Source of the DNA: Anaerolineaceae bacterium UBA5838
GTDB lineage: Bacteria; Chloroflexota; Anaerolineae; Anaerolineales; Anaerolineaceae
Reading direction: 5' to 3'
Length of the DNA: 23,638 nt
Assembly (NCBI GenBank): GCA_002432795.1
Contig: DJGU01000023.1
Span: 418 to 24,055 of the forward strand
The translations under genes and the position numbers were made by a program. Within the stretch, counting starts at the first letter, position 1. Every line of letters starts with the position of its first letter. This document shows, piece after piece, positions 14,020 through 22,352 of this stretch. The notes under the pieces are model-generated. The model made no database searches. It had not been told where the DNA came from and saw only the letters and a program-made list of their open reading frames with translations.

Positions 14020-16287
14020 ATGCACGAATTGAACACGATTCTCGAAAAAAAACTGCTCGCAGAAAAGATCAACCAGTACGTCGTTTACTCCCCACATATA
14101 GCCCGCAAAGCCAAAGCCGGTCAATTTATCATCCTGCGGCTTGACGATGGCGGCGAACGAGTGCCGTTGACGATTGTTGATCACGACTCCGAAAAAGGCA
14201 CCATCACCCTGATCGTTCAGACGGTTGGCAAGAGCACCATGATGCTCGACGCCCTCCAGCCGGGTGAGACCATTCATGACGTCCTGGGCCCCCTGGGCAA
14301 CCCTTCCGAAATCAAAAACTATGGCAGAGTCGCCGTGATCGGCGGCGGTGTTGGCGCGGCTGTGGCATATCCGGTCGCCAAAGCCCTCAAACTGGCTGGC
14401 AATCACGTCACTTCCATTGTCGGTGCCCGCAACAAAGACCTCATCATCCTCAGACCTGAAATTGAGCAGGTCAGCGACCGTTTGCTGATCACCACCGATG
14501 ACGGCTCTTCTGGACTGCACGGTTTCGTTACCGATCAGCTGCGCCTGCTGCTTGAAGCCGGCGAGCACTTCGACTACATCCTCGCCATCGGACCGCTCTT
14601 CATGATGCGCGCTGTTGCGGACCTCACCCGCCCTTACAGGATTCCGACTACCGTCAGCCTCAACACTATTATGGTCGACGGCACTGGCATGTGCGGTGGC
14701 TGCCGTGTGCAGGTGGGGGACAAAGTCAAATTTACTTGCGTGGACGGTCCTGAATTCGACGGACACCTGGTAGATTTTGAAACGGTAATTCACCGCAACC
14801 GCACCTACAACCACCCTGAAGACTGCCGGCTCGATGAAAAAATAGCCGATATTGAAATTTCACTGCTTGAGGCACAAGAGCCCCAGGACGCTAAAGAACG
14901 CCAGATCGTGCCCGAGCTGCCCGCCCATGAACGCGTGCGCAACTTCCAGGAAGTCGCGCTGGGACTCACGCCCGAGCAAGCCCTGATCGAAGCTGAACGG
15001 TGCCTGCAATGCCGCAGACCTCTTTGCGTGGAAGGCTGCCCGGTTGCTGTAAAAATTCCACAATTCATCCAGCTTATCAAAGCTGGTGACCCTGTTGGAG
15101 CTGGGAGGCTGATAAAAACCGATAATGCTCTTCCGCGCGTCTGCGGACGTGTCTGCCCCCAGGAGGATCAATGCGAAGGCGCCTGCATCCTCACCCGCAA
15201 AGGCAAACCCATCAACATCGGCGCGCTGGAACGCTACGCTTCGGACGCACTTGCCGCTGCTGAGCCCGAAGTTCAGCCCGCAGCAAAGCAGACCGCTTTC
15301 AAAGCAGCCATGATCGGTTCTGGCCCTGCCAGCCTGAGCTGCGCTGGTGATCTCGCGCGGGCTGGCGTACAGGTGACCGTTTTTGAAGCCTTTCACGATT
15401 TTGGCGGTGTTTTGCGCTACGGCATTCCGGAATTCCGGCTTCCCAAGTCCATCGTCGCCCAGGAGATTGATTCCCTTGCGCAGGCGGGCGTCAATTTCGT
15501 GCCAAACACCCTCATCGGCGCAACATTCACCATAGATGAGCTGCTTCACAAGGAGAAATTTGACGCGGTGTTCATCGGCACGGGTGCCGGATTGCCCAAT
15601 TTCCTGGGGATTGAAGGAGAATCGCTCGTTGGCGTATATTCTGCCAACGAATTCCTGACGCGTGTCAACCTTATGAAAGCTTACGAATATCCGTATGTTG
15701 ATACGCCTATTCTCAACATGCTCAATAAAACCGTAGGCGTTTTCGGCGGCGGTAATACCGCCCTCGACTCAGCCCGCGTTGCCTTGCGCCTTGGAGCAAA
15801 AAAAGTCACTATCATCTATCGCCGAACCCAAGCCGAAATGCCTGGACGAAAAGAAGAAATTGAGCATGCCGTCGCTGAAGGCGTTGATTTTGCCTATCTG
15901 AGTGCCCCGCTGGAATTCCATGGCGACCAGGAAGGCCGCCTCACCGGCGTCCGCCTGCAAAAAATGGAACTCGGAGAACCCGATGCCTCAGGTCGTCGGC
16001 GACCTCTCCCAATTGAGGGCTCGGAATATGAGCTTGAACTCGATATTGCAGTGGTAGCGATCGGAAACGGTTCCAACCCCATCATCCACCGTACCACCCC
16101 CGGCCTGGATGTGGACAAGTGGGGGCATATCCTGGTTGACCCTGAAACCTTGCAAACCTCCATCCCGGGAGTCTACGCCGGTGGGGATATCGTTACTGGC
16201 GGTGCCACGGTCATCAAAGCCATGGGCGCCGGACGTAAAGCCGCAACCAGCATCCTGAAACAATTCGGTTTGGTACCACAAGCATGA
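14020..16287 (+). CDS. Fused NfnAB-like oxidoreductase (ferredoxin-NADP reductase domain plus GltD-like subunit)
   Basis: 755 residues. Residues 1-280 are the NfnA/SudB/DHOD-B-type FAD and NAD-binding module (RVPLTI at 47-52, VIGGGVG 106-112). Its 2Fe-2S site is DGTGMCGGC plus C240 (D220, C225, C228, C240); an Asp ligand is a known oddity of NfnA. Residues 300-755 are NfnB/GltD-like. Two 4Fe-4S motifs are seen (C328, C331, C336, C340 and C375, C379, C385, C389), with FAD site MIGSGPASLS (431-440) and NADP site FGGGNTALD (575-583). NfnAB couples NADH, NADPH and ferredoxin by electron bifurcation in anaerobes; separate subunits are the classic form, here one chain. Alternative label: NADPH-dependent glutamate synthase small chain. 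No large glutamate synthase gene is nearby. No clear ribosome site. Confidence 0.88.
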   Translation: MHELNTILEKKLLAEKINQYVVYSPHIARKAKAGQFIILRLDDGGERVPLTIVDHDSEKGTITLIVQTVGKSTMMLDALQPGETIHDVLGPLGNPSEIKNYGRVAVIGGGVGAAVAYPVAKALKLAGNHVTSIVGARNKDLIILRPEIEQVSDRLLITTDDGSSGLHGFVTDQLRLLLEAGEHFDYILAIGPLFMMRAVADLTRPYRIPTTVSLNTIMVDGTGMCGGCRVQVGDKVKFTCVDGPEFDGHLVDFETVIHRNRTYNHPEDCRLDEKIADIEISLLEAQEPQDAKERQIVPELPAHERVRNFQEVALGLTPEQALIEAERCLQCRRPLCVEGCPVAVKIPQFIQLIKAGDPVGAGRLIKTDNALPRVCGRVCPQEDQCEGACILTRKGKPINIGALERYASDALAAAEPEVQPAAKQTAFKAAMIGSGPASLSCAGDLARAGVQVTVFEAFHDFGGVLRYGIPEFRLPKSIVAQEIDSLAQAGVNFVPNTLIGATFTIDELLHKEKFDAVFIGTGAGLPNFLGIEGESLVGVYSANEFLTRVNLMKAYEYPYVDTPILNMLNKTVGVFGGGNTALDSARVALRLGAKKVTIIYRRTQAEMPGRKEEIEHAVAEGVDFAYLSAPLEFHGDQEGRLTGVRLQKMELGEPDASGRRRPLPIEGSEYELELDIAVVAIGNGSNPIIHRTTPGLDVDKWGHILVDPETLQTSIPGVYAGGDIVTGGATVIKAMGAGRKAATSILKQFGLVPQA

Positions 16288-17669
16288 CCCGCATTGTTTG
16301 CCTGGGCGCCGGAAGCTCTTCCTTTGGGCAGAGCACCCTTATCACCCTTCTGCGCAGTGACGTGCTGAATGGCGCTGAGCTTGCCCTGGTGGACACCAAC
16401 CCCGACTCCCTTGCCACCATCACCGATTTCGCAAATTGGCTCAATTCCGCCTGGGATTGCCAAAAAACGATTACCAGCCACATCTCCCACAAAACCGCTC
16501 TAAAAGGAGCGGATTTTGTCATCTCCGCGGTCGAGGTGCAGCCTCGCGAGCAACTCTGGCGAGAAGATTTCGAGCGCACTTTACCTCTTGGAATTCGCCA
16601 GCCCTATGCCGAAAACGGTGGACCTGGCGGCTTTGCTCATGCGGCGCGCAATGTAAATACTCTTTTGGAAATCGTCCACGACATGGAGAAGCAGTGCCCT
16701 GATGCCTGGTTCATTAACTTCACCAACCCCATGCATCGCATCTGCTACCTCATCCACAAATACTCCAAAATCAAAGTGGTGGGGCTCTGCCACCAGCTTG
16801 CGGCGGGCTACGCGATGGTTGCCAAAGCCCTTGCTTCTCAGTATCAGCTCTCCGGAGCCGATGACTTCCTCAGTACGCATGCTGACCCCTGCAATGACAG
16901 GCCTATGGCTAATATGGCTTCCCAGGGTATCGAGCGCTTTGCCATTAAAGCTGCCGGGCTCAATCACTTCACCTGGCTGCTCGAACTTCGCGACCGCAAA
17001 AGCGGTGAGGACCTCTATCCGCGCTTCCGCCAGGCCTGGCTCGAGCTCCCGGAAAGCTTTGAGCCCCTTACCCGCCGCATCTTCGCCGCTTTTGACCTTT
17101 TCCCGATCCCTGGCGATGAACACCTGTGCGAATACCTGCCCTGGATGTCTGACGCGGTGGAGAAACCCTGGCAAAAATTTGACATCTCTCTCTATGACTG
17201 GGATTACTTTGCCAAGCACCGCGACCTGATGTGGCAGCAACTCAAGCAGGATATCCTTGCTGGAGCCCCTTCAGAAACCTACACCTGCACTCATTCAGAA
17301 GGTGCCATCGAGGTCATCGAGGCCATTTTGACCGATGCCAATCTCTTGTGGGAAGCGGTCAACATCCCCAACGCCGGTTTGATTGAAGGATTGCCTGAAG
17401 ACGCGATCGTGGAAGTGCCGGCGCTAATTAACCGCAGCGGCATTCACGGGCAGCAAATTGGCTCACTGCCAAGAGGAATCACCGCCTTACTACAGCGTGA
17501 GGTTGTCACCAGCCAGCTTTGTATCGACTCCGTTGTCAAAGGCGACCGCACCCTGGCTCTGCAGAGCCTTTTGCTCGACCCCACCATCACCGATCTGGAC
17601 CAGGCCGAAGACGTTCTTGAACAAATTCTGACCAGTTCAAGTCGTTTTCTGCCCCAATTTTTCAGCTAA
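16284..17669 (+). CDS. Glycoside hydrolase family 4 (NAD- and Mn-dependent alpha-glycosidase type)
   Basis: 461 residues. The N-terminal Rossmann motif is IVCLGAGSSSFGQSTLITLL (4-23). Hallmarks of GH4 follow: NFTNPM (150s), the metal-binding Cys in GLCHQ, the second metal ligand His in GLNHFTW, and EYLPW. GH4 enzymes cut glycosides by a redox mechanism, oxidising the 3-hydroxyl with NAD and eliminating the aglycone. The substrate (alpha-glucoside, alpha-galactoside or alpha-galacturonide) cannot be told apart here. It has no signal peptide, so it is cytosolic. The ATG overlaps the oxidoreductase stop as ATGA, making translational coupling likely. No sugar transporter lies beside it. Confidence 0.9.
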   Translation: MTRIVCLGAGSSSFGQSTLITLLRSDVLNGAELALVDTNPDSLATITDFANWLNSAWDCQKTITSHISHKTALKGADFVISAVEVQPREQLWREDFERTLPLGIRQPYAENGGPGGFAHAARNVNTLLEIVHDMEKQCPDAWFINFTNPMHRICYLIHKYSKIKVVGLCHQLAAGYAMVAKALASQYQLSGADDFLSTHADPCNDRPMANMASQGIERFAIKAAGLNHFTWLLELRDRKSGEDLYPRFRQAWLELPESFEPLTRRIFAAFDLFPIPGDEHLCEYLPWMSDAVEKPWQKFDISLYDWDYFAKHRDLMWQQLKQDILAGAPSETYTCTHSEGAIEVIEAILTDANLLWEAVNIPNAGLIEGLPEDAIVEVPALINRSGIHGQQIGSLPRGITALLQREVVTSQLCIDSVVKGDRTLALQSLLLDPTITDLDQAEDVLEQILTSSSRFLPQFFS

Positions 17670-17679
17670 AGGAAACCTC

Positions 17680-17979
17680 ATGAAAGATCCCAAAATTGTT
17701 GATATTGGCGATGCGCCCCGCAACGCTGAAGACCTGCGTTCAGCTTTCACCCGTGGGATGATTGAACCACTCTCATCCAAAGGCTGGCCGCGTTGGCTTG
17801 TGCTGGGATTAGCCTTTCTTGGTTTAGTGTACGTGCTCAATCCCACCTTTGGCATCTTCGAACTGATCCCGGATAATCTCCCCATCGTTGGCAACCTGGA
17901 TGAAGGACTTGCCTACATCTTGATGCTGCTTGGCTTGGTTGAGCTGCTCGAAGGCGGCAAGAAAAACAACCTCGATTAA
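17680..17979 (+). CDS. Small DUF1232/YkvA-like membrane protein
   Basis: 99 residues with an AAAGGAAA ribosome site, 10 bases after the GH4 stop. The segment YVLNPTFGIFELIPDNLPIV followed by GNLDEG (51-76) matches the DUF1232 pattern (short hydrophobic stretch, IPD-x2-P-V/I, L-D). Two hydrophobic segments (about 38-53 and 75-90) suggest membrane insertion. Function of the family is unknown. It ends the transcription unit that begins at the TPR or oxidoreductase gene. Confidence 0.75.
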   Translation: MKDPKIVDIGDAPRNAEDLRSAFTRGMIEPLSSKGWPRWLVLGLAFLGLVYVLNPTFGIFELIPDNLPIVGNLDEGLAYILMLLGLVELLEGGKKNNLD

Positions 17980-18049
17980 GAGAGCATTTAAGGCCCTCGG
18001 GACACAGGAAATGCTTGCTGACCCACGCACAAATATTCATTAATTTTCA

Positions 18050-18078
18050 TTGACAAGTGATTAAATTAGGTGTAATAT
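18050..18078 (+). promoter_or_regulatory. Sigma70-type promoter of the cold-shock gene
   Basis: TTGACA (18050-18055), a 17-base spacer and TAATAT (18073-18078). Transcription would start near 18085, giving an untranslated leader of about 100 nt, a size typical of cold-shock mRNAs with leader-based control. Confidence 0.8.
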
Positions 18079-18186
18079 ATTGCTTGTATGTGGATGTTTG
18101 CAGTAGGAAAAGTCAACACTTTCTCGATAGTAAACCCCCAGAACAAAACAAATTGATTAGTTTATTTTAGAGAGGAATATCAAGTG

Positions 18187-18402
18187 ATGTCAACAAGAGA
18201 AGTCGGAACCGTTAAGTGGTTCAATGGCGAAAAAGGTTATGGGTTTATTGCCCGCAAGAGTGGTGAGAAGGATGTCTTCGTCCACTACAGCGCCATTATG
18301 GGCGATGGTTTCAAGAGTCTGAAAGAAGATCAGGCTGTCGAGTTTAGTGTTGTAGACGGAGCCAAAGGCCCCCAAGCTCAGGACGTTCGCGTTCTCGAGT
18401 AA
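18187..18402 (+). CDS. Cold-shock domain protein (CspA family)
   Basis: 71 residues. GTVKWFNGEKGYGFI carries RNP1 (KGYGFI) and DVFVHYSAI carries RNP2, where Tyr replaces the more common Phe. It is a single OB-fold RNA/DNA chaperone. An in-frame GTG at 18184 would add one residue and stands at a better distance from AGAGAGG; the ATG is chosen by convention. It is monocistronic, with its own promoter, long leader and strong terminator. Confidence 0.95.
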   Translation: MSTREVGTVKWFNGEKGYGFIARKSGEKDVFVHYSAIMGDGFKSLKEDQAVEFSVVDGAKGPQAQDVRVLE

Positions 18403-18420
18403 GTCGTACCCAGTTAATTC

Positions 18421-18455
18421 AAAAACAGGCTGATGATCCTCAGCCTGTTTTTTTA
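18421..18455 (+). terminator. Rho-independent terminator of the cold-shock gene
   Basis: ACAGGCTGA (18425-18433) pairs exactly with TCAGCCTGT (18440-18448) around a 6-base loop and is followed by a T run to 18454. The flanking A and T runs lengthen the stem, so it may also stop minus-strand transcripts. Confidence 0.93.
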
Positions 18456-18972
18456 TCTCTCATCAATAATAGTCCTTTTCCGAGCTGAGAGGTATGAGAG
18501 CAGAATCAGTTGTCATCCTGAGGAACGAAGGATCTTGTCCGTTTGTCTGTAGAACTCTTAGCTGGCGCTAAGAATGACAAAAAAACACGTGTCATCCTGA
18601 GGAACGAAGGATCTTAGACCTCAATCACCAAGATTCCTCGCGTGTCCTAAAAATAACCGTTCACCGGGATATCTTTGATACTTGGCCTCTTACATCCAAT
18701 CCATGGCCGAATGGCGAGGGGCACAAGGGCGAGATTGAAAGTACTGTGACTACCATCTTGTGGAATCCTTGCCGTGCTTTCAATCCGCCAGTCACAATAT
18801 CGTCATCCTAAGTAGCGATGAGTCTTGCCTGTTAATCGCTAAGATTCTTCGCTGGCGCTCAGAATGACAAAAAAAACATGTCATCCTGAGGAACGAAGGA
18901 TCTTACACCTCTGCCCTCTATCTTCTTCTTTGTCGACAGAATCAGGCTCCAGCGCTATGCGATACTAAAAAC
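18456..18972. other. Gene-free stretch (517 bases) with inverted-repeat elements
   Basis: No credible gene. It is filled by the four related elements listed at 18511-18904 and a separate pair GATTGAAAG / CTTTCAATC (about 18733 and 18777) that could form a long-loop hairpin. Confidence 0.8.
18511..18904. repeat. Four copies of a ~70-base inverted-repeat intergenic element (some degraded)
   Basis: Left arm TGTCATCCTGAGGAACGAAG plus GATCTT is at 18511-18536, 18590-18615 and 18879-18904; a variant starts at 18802. Right arm AAGATTCTTCGCTGGCGCTC plus AGAATGACA is at 18841-18869, with variants at 18551-18579 and about 18629-18655. The right arm is an imperfect reverse complement of the left, so each unit (18511-18579, 18590-~18655, 18801-18869) can fold; the fourth copy has only a clear left arm. 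All are in the same orientation. The arrangement resembles short non-autonomous or REP-like elements. Confidence 0.8.
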
Positions 18973-20646
18973 CTAATCGCGCCTCAATTCACGCCGCGCA
19001 TCCTTGCGGCTCACGCCCACATTCTTGCCCCTGCTGAGCTGACCTTCTTCATAATCTGACCAGTTCCCCAAATAAAGCCGCGGCTTTTCGTCATGCCCGA
19101 GTGGCAAAATATGGGTCGCAATCCGATCCAAAAACCACCTGTCGTGGCTTACCACCACGGCGCAACCGGCAAACTCTTCCAATGCCTGCTCCAGTGATCG
19201 CAATGTGTTCACGTCCAGGTCATTGGTCGGTTCATCCAGCAGGAGCACATTCGCGCCTATTGTCAAAGTCTTAGCCAGGAAAACGCGGTTCCTTTCCCCG
19301 CCGGATAGCGTATCGACTGTTTTCTGTTGATCCGAGCCTGTGAAGTTAAACGAGGCGCAATAAGCTCGCCCATTGACAGTCATATCCCCCAGTTGAAGGT
19401 TGTCCGCGCCGCCCGTGATCGTCTCAAAGACAGTTGCTTTTGGGTCCAATGTGCGCGACTGATCGGCATAACCCAACTTCACCGTCTCACCCAGCCTGAC
19501 ACTGCCCCCATCCGGCTCCACCAGCCCTGCGATCATCTTGATCAGCGTCGACTTCCCAGCGCCATTGGGTCCAATAACGCCCACGATCGAACCGGGCGGA
19601 ATTGAAAGATCCAGGTTCTCAATCAGCTTTCGCTCGCCGAAGCCTTTTGAAACGCTGCTGAGTTCGATCACGATATCCCCCAGGCGTGGACCGGAGGGGA
19701 TGTAGATTTCCAGGTCTTTGCGGACTTTCTCGTGCTCCTGCGAGAGCAGCTTCTCATAAGCCGTCACGCGTGCCTGCCCCTTGGATTGGCGGGCTTTGGG
19801 CGACATGTGGATCCAATCCAATTCGTGCTGCAAGGTTCGCTGGCGTTTGCTCTCGGTCTTTTCTTCTATGCGCAATCGCTCCTGCTTCTGTTCCAGCCAC
19901 GAGGAGTAGTTCCCCTTCCAGGGGATGCCATAGCCGCGATCCAGCTCCAGGATCCAACCAGCGACGTTATCCAGAAAATAGCGGTCATGCGTCACCGCGA
20001 TAACCGTCCCCTGATAGTTCTGCAGGTGATGCTCCAGCCAGGCAACCGATTCCGCGTCCAGGTGGTTCGTCGGCTCATCCAAAAGCAGGATGTCCGGTTC
20101 GGTCAAGAGCAAGCGCGTCAGTGCCACGCGCCGGCGCTCCCCTCCGGAGAGCACCGCAATTGAGGCTTCCGCGGGAGGGCAATTCAGCGCGCCCATTGCC
20201 AGCTTCAGGTTGCTGTCCAGATTCCAGGCATCCACCCCGTCAAGCTCTTCCTGCAAACGGGCTTGCTTCTCAATCAATTTGTCAAAATCTGCGTCAGGAT
20301 CAGCAAAGCCTTCGTTAACCCGGTCATATTCAGCCAGCAAGTCCACGATCGGCTGCACACCCTCCTGGATAATTTCAATCACCGTTTTTGAATCATCCAG
20401 TTGTGGCTCCTGTTCGAGCATGCCAACAGAATAACCCTTCGACATGGCAATCTCGCCGACGTAATCCTGGTCGATCCCAGCCATGATGCGCAGCAAACTC
20501 GATTTCCCCGAGCCGTTCAGCCCCAAAACGCCGATTTTCGCGCCATAGTAAAACCCCAGCGAGATGTCCCGCAGAACCTGCTTATTCGGGGGGTAGATCT
20601 TCCCCACCCGCATCATTGAATAGATCACCTGTGTATCTGACGGCAT
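18973..20646 (-). CDS. ettA: Energy-dependent translational throttle protein EttA (ABC-F)
   Basis: 557 residues, near the 555 of E. coli EttA. The N-terminus VIYSMMRVGKIYPPNKQVLR matches the subfamily. ABC domain 1 has Walker A GLNGSGKSS (42-50), signature LSGGERRR (166-173) and Walker B ILLLDEPTNHLD with E191. The linker (about 245-320) carries HELDWIHMSPKARQSKGQAR. Domain 2 has GPNGAGKST (359-367), LSGGERNR and LLLDEPTNDLD with E472. No membrane domain is present. EttA binds the ribosomal E site and gates the first peptide bond according to ATP/ADP state. GAGGTGA precedes the ATG. It is downstream of tRNA-Pro(CGG), whose terminator separates them. Confidence 0.95.
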   Translation of the reverse strand: MPSDTQVIYSMMRVGKIYPPNKQVLRDISLGFYYGAKIGVLGLNGSGKSSLLRIMAGIDQDYVGEIAMSKGYSVGMLEQEPQLDDSKTVIEIIQEGVQPIVDLLAEYDRVNEGFADPDADFDKLIEKQARLQEELDGVDAWNLDSNLKLAMGALNCPPAEASIAVLSGGERRRVALTRLLLTEPDILLLDEPTNHLDAESVAWLEHHLQNYQGTVIAVTHDRYFLDNVAGWILELDRGYGIPWKGNYSSWLEQKQERLRIEEKTESKRQRTLQHELDWIHMSPKARQSKGQARVTAYEKLLSQEHEKVRKDLEIYIPSGPRLGDIVIELSSVSKGFGERKLIENLDLSIPPGSIVGVIGPNGAGKSTLIKMIAGLVEPDGGSVRLGETVKLGYADQSRTLDPKATVFETITGGADNLQLGDMTVNGRAYCASFNFTGSDQQKTVDTLSGGERNRVFLAKTLTIGANVLLLDEPTNDLDVNTLRSLEQALEEFAGCAVVVSHDRWFLDRIATHILPLGHDEKPRLYLGNWSDYEEGQLSRGKNVGVSRKDARRELRRD

Positions 20647-20694
20647 TGCTTCACCTCGCTTTAATCTTGCAGTATTGTAACAAATAACCCCCGG

Positions 20695-20722
20695 TTAAAA
20701 GACAAACCTCCCTGAGGAGGTT
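20695..20722 (-). terminator. Rho-independent terminator of tRNA-Pro(CGG)
   Basis: On the minus strand AACCTCC (20722-20716) pairs with GGAGGTT (20711-20705) around a 4-base loop, then TGTCTTTT. It stands 2 bases after the tRNA discriminator base. Confidence 0.85.
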
Positions 20723-20724
20723 AG

Positions 20725-20799
20725 TCGGGGCGAGCAGATTTGAACTGCCGACCTCACGGTCCCGAACCGTGCGCTCTATCCGGGCTGAGCCACGCCCCG
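20725..20799 (-). tRNA. tRNA-Pro (anticodon CGG)
   Basis: 75 bases on the minus strand, no encoded CCA. Acceptor CGGGGCG/CGCCCCG with discriminator A, D arm GCTC/GAGC, anticodon stem CACGG/CCGTG with loop TTCGGGA (T33, anticodon CGG, G37), T arm with AGTTCAAATCT. A second proline isoacceptor with the same acceptor stem as the GGG tRNA at 12281. Confidence 0.95.
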
Positions 20800-20808
20800 C
20801 GGATGCCC

Positions 20809-20817
20809 ATTATAGCA
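20809..20817 (-). promoter_or_regulatory. Extended -10 promoter of tRNA-Pro(CGG)
   Basis: On the minus strand TGCTATAAT is a TGn-extended consensus -10 box, 9 bases before the tRNA 5' end. No good -35 hexamer is seen at 16-18 bases, which the TG extension could offset. Confidence 0.7.
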
Positions 20818-20909
20818 TGCTTTTGTCATAAGTTCGGAGTTTTTTTCAGAGGTTTTTTTCCATTTTTTTCCATCGTAAATAAAGTGGACTAACTATAACA
20901 ATTTCACTG

Positions 20910-21187
20910 AGGGGCATGGCACGCCATGCCCCCCGATTGGATACAGAATGATTCCGGTAGCGGCAGGCCCCCGTGCCTGCCCGGGTAACCACAGGGGGTT
21001 ACCCCTACCGTAGGAGACCCAGCGGTCATAAACCTCGCAAGGCATATGCCTTCCACAAATTGGATGCACAACAGGATGCAAACCTCAAAAATCGTTCTCA
21101 CGTAGGGGCATGGCACGCCATGCCCGGCCATTGGATACAGAATGATTCCGGTAGCGGCAGGCCCCCGTGCCTGCCTGGGTAACCACA
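20910..21187. repeat. 84-base direct duplication carrying two hairpins each (20910-20993 and 21104-21187)
   Basis: The two copies differ at only a few bases. Each begins with GGGCATGGC-AC-GCCATGCCC (9-base stem), followed by a shared spacer (TTGGATACAGAATGATTCCG) and GGCAGGC-N6-GCCTGCC (7-base stem). After the first copy GGGTAACC pairs with GGTTACCC. The second copy starts with GTAGGGGC, the same arm as the palindrome at 10098. Confidence 0.85.
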
Positions 21188-21331
21188 CCATTGATTATCA
21201 CATTGCTGCGGTGGGAGTAAACCCCCTCCGTACGGCTGGGTTTTAGTCCATCCGCTTAGCAGGATTTACGGGGTGGTAGCGGTCGCAGTAAGTGCTACTC
21301 GCTTCCCTCCCAGCATCATGACCCCCATTGT

Positions 21332-21355
21332 ACGGATGGGCCTTGGTCCATCCGT
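21332..21355. repeat. Hairpin ACGGATGG...CCATCCGT
   Basis: An 8-base perfect stem (21332-21339 with 21348-21355) and a possible inner CC/GG pair. A related but broken version (CGTACGGCTGG ... TCCATCCG) is at about 21229-21261. It has no T tract on either side, so it is more a repeat than a terminator. Confidence 0.6.
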
Positions 21356-21383
21356 GATTGTCGTATATGGGGAAATTGTCTTT

Positions 21384-22352
21384 TCAAGGTCTGATCAGCA
21401 CTTTCAAGACTCCCGGTTGGCCAGCGCGGGCTAAAGCCTCAAGTCCTTGCTCGAGCGAAAAAATCGAATCGACCATGTCGCCAACCTGGATCAACCCCGA
21501 AGAAAGCGCGCGCAATCCCGCCGGGTAATTCCCACAGCGCGAGCCGACCAGCGTGATCTCATCGACCACCAATTTCGACAAATTCACGCTGACATCCCCC
21601 GCAAAGGTCGATTTGAGAACCAGGGTGCCTCTTGCTCTGGTCAGCGAACGCGAAAGCGCAAAGCCTTCCGGCGAGCCGGTCACTTCCACGACGATGTCCG
21701 CCAGTGCGCCTTTGATCTCATCCGCGTAAACCGCCCCGATCCCCCAGCCTGCCAATATCGCGGCAGGTTCCGGGCGGCGCACAACCACTTTCAAATCACA
21801 ACCCGTATTCTTGAGCGCTTGCGCAATCAGCAAGCCCAATCTTCCAGCCCCGACAACGATCACCTTATCGCTGGGCTTCACCTGAACCTGGTCTAAAATT
21901 CTCAGTGCTGCTGCGGTTGGTTCGCTAAACACTGCCAACACATCCGAAACCGAATCAGGTACAACCGTCAGGTTCTTCGCCGGCAGTTTGCAGTATTCCG
22001 CAAAAACACCATCATAATCAAAGATGCCCAGCGTCTTGCGCTGCATGCATTGGCTCGGTTCCTGTCGCAAACAGCGCTCACATTCCCCGCAGCTGATGTT
22101 GATATCCCCGATCACGCGCTTTCCCAGCAGGTCCGGGTGCCCGTTATCATCCTCAACCAACCCAACAAATTCATGGCCTGGCACACCCTTAAAATCGTAG
22201 TAACCTCTGACCATCTCAAGGTCGGTCGAGCACACGCCCGCCAACAGCACCTTGATCAGGACCTCATCCGCCTCCAATTTTGGCAGCGCCAGATCAGCGC
22301 GAAAAGACATTTTCCGGTCTTCCAGCCAGAGACCCTTCATCGTCGTTTCCAT
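21384..22352 (-). CDS. Zinc-dependent medium-chain alcohol dehydrogenase-like protein
   Basis: 322 residues. Catalytic zinc ligands C41 (GVCSTD), H60 and E61 (PGHEF) and E144 (SEPTAAA) are present. The structural-zinc loop has C88, C91, C94 and C102 in normal spacing. NAD(P) binding is VVGAGRLG (166-173). The shape is that of threonine/sorbitol dehydrogenase-like MDR proteins, slightly shorter than the usual 340-350. The substrate is unknown. The ATG at 22352 shares one base with the mutL stop (TGATG), suggesting coupling; the next in-frame ATG at 22340 is an alternative because MKGLWLEDRK looks like a typical family start. Confidence 0.9.
   Translation of the reverse strand: METTMKGLWLEDRKMSFRADLALPKLEADEVLIKVLLAGVCSTDLEMVRGYYDFKGVPGHEFVGLVEDDNGHPDLLGKRVIGDINISCGECERCLRQEPSQCMQRKTLGIFDYDGVFAEYCKLPAKNLTVVPDSVSDVLAVFSEPTAAALRILDQVQVKPSDKVIVVGAGRLGLLIAQALKNTGCDLKVVVRRPEPAAILAGWGIGAVYADEIKGALADIVVEVTGSPEGFALSRSLTRARGTLVLKSTFAGDVSVNLSKLVVDEITLVGSRCGNYPAGLRALSSGLIQVGDMVDSIFSLEQGLEALARAGQPGVLKVLIRP

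Larger units (their letters stand above)
20800..21383. other. Gene-free stretch (584 bases) with hairpin repeats
   Basis: It holds the tRNA-Pro(CGG) promoter, the duplicated block at 20910/21104, and the hairpin at 21332-21355. ORFs through it are made of repeat sequence and look like no protein. A stretch of T and A runs at 20838-20870 has no clear function. Confidence 0.8.

Noticed and set aside
13888..14814. 308-codon ORF (-)
   Set aside because: Antisense shadow of the NfnAB-like gene, which has full domain and cluster-ligand support.
18733..18785. GATTGAAAG / CTTTCAATC pair as a CRISPR-like or terminator element
   Set aside because: One inverted pair with a loop of about 35 bases and no T tract or further copies; not enough to call.
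20973..21182. ORFs over the duplicated block (also 20893-21191, -)
   Set aside because: Sequence is hairpin repeat; the two halves encode the same peptide because of the duplication.
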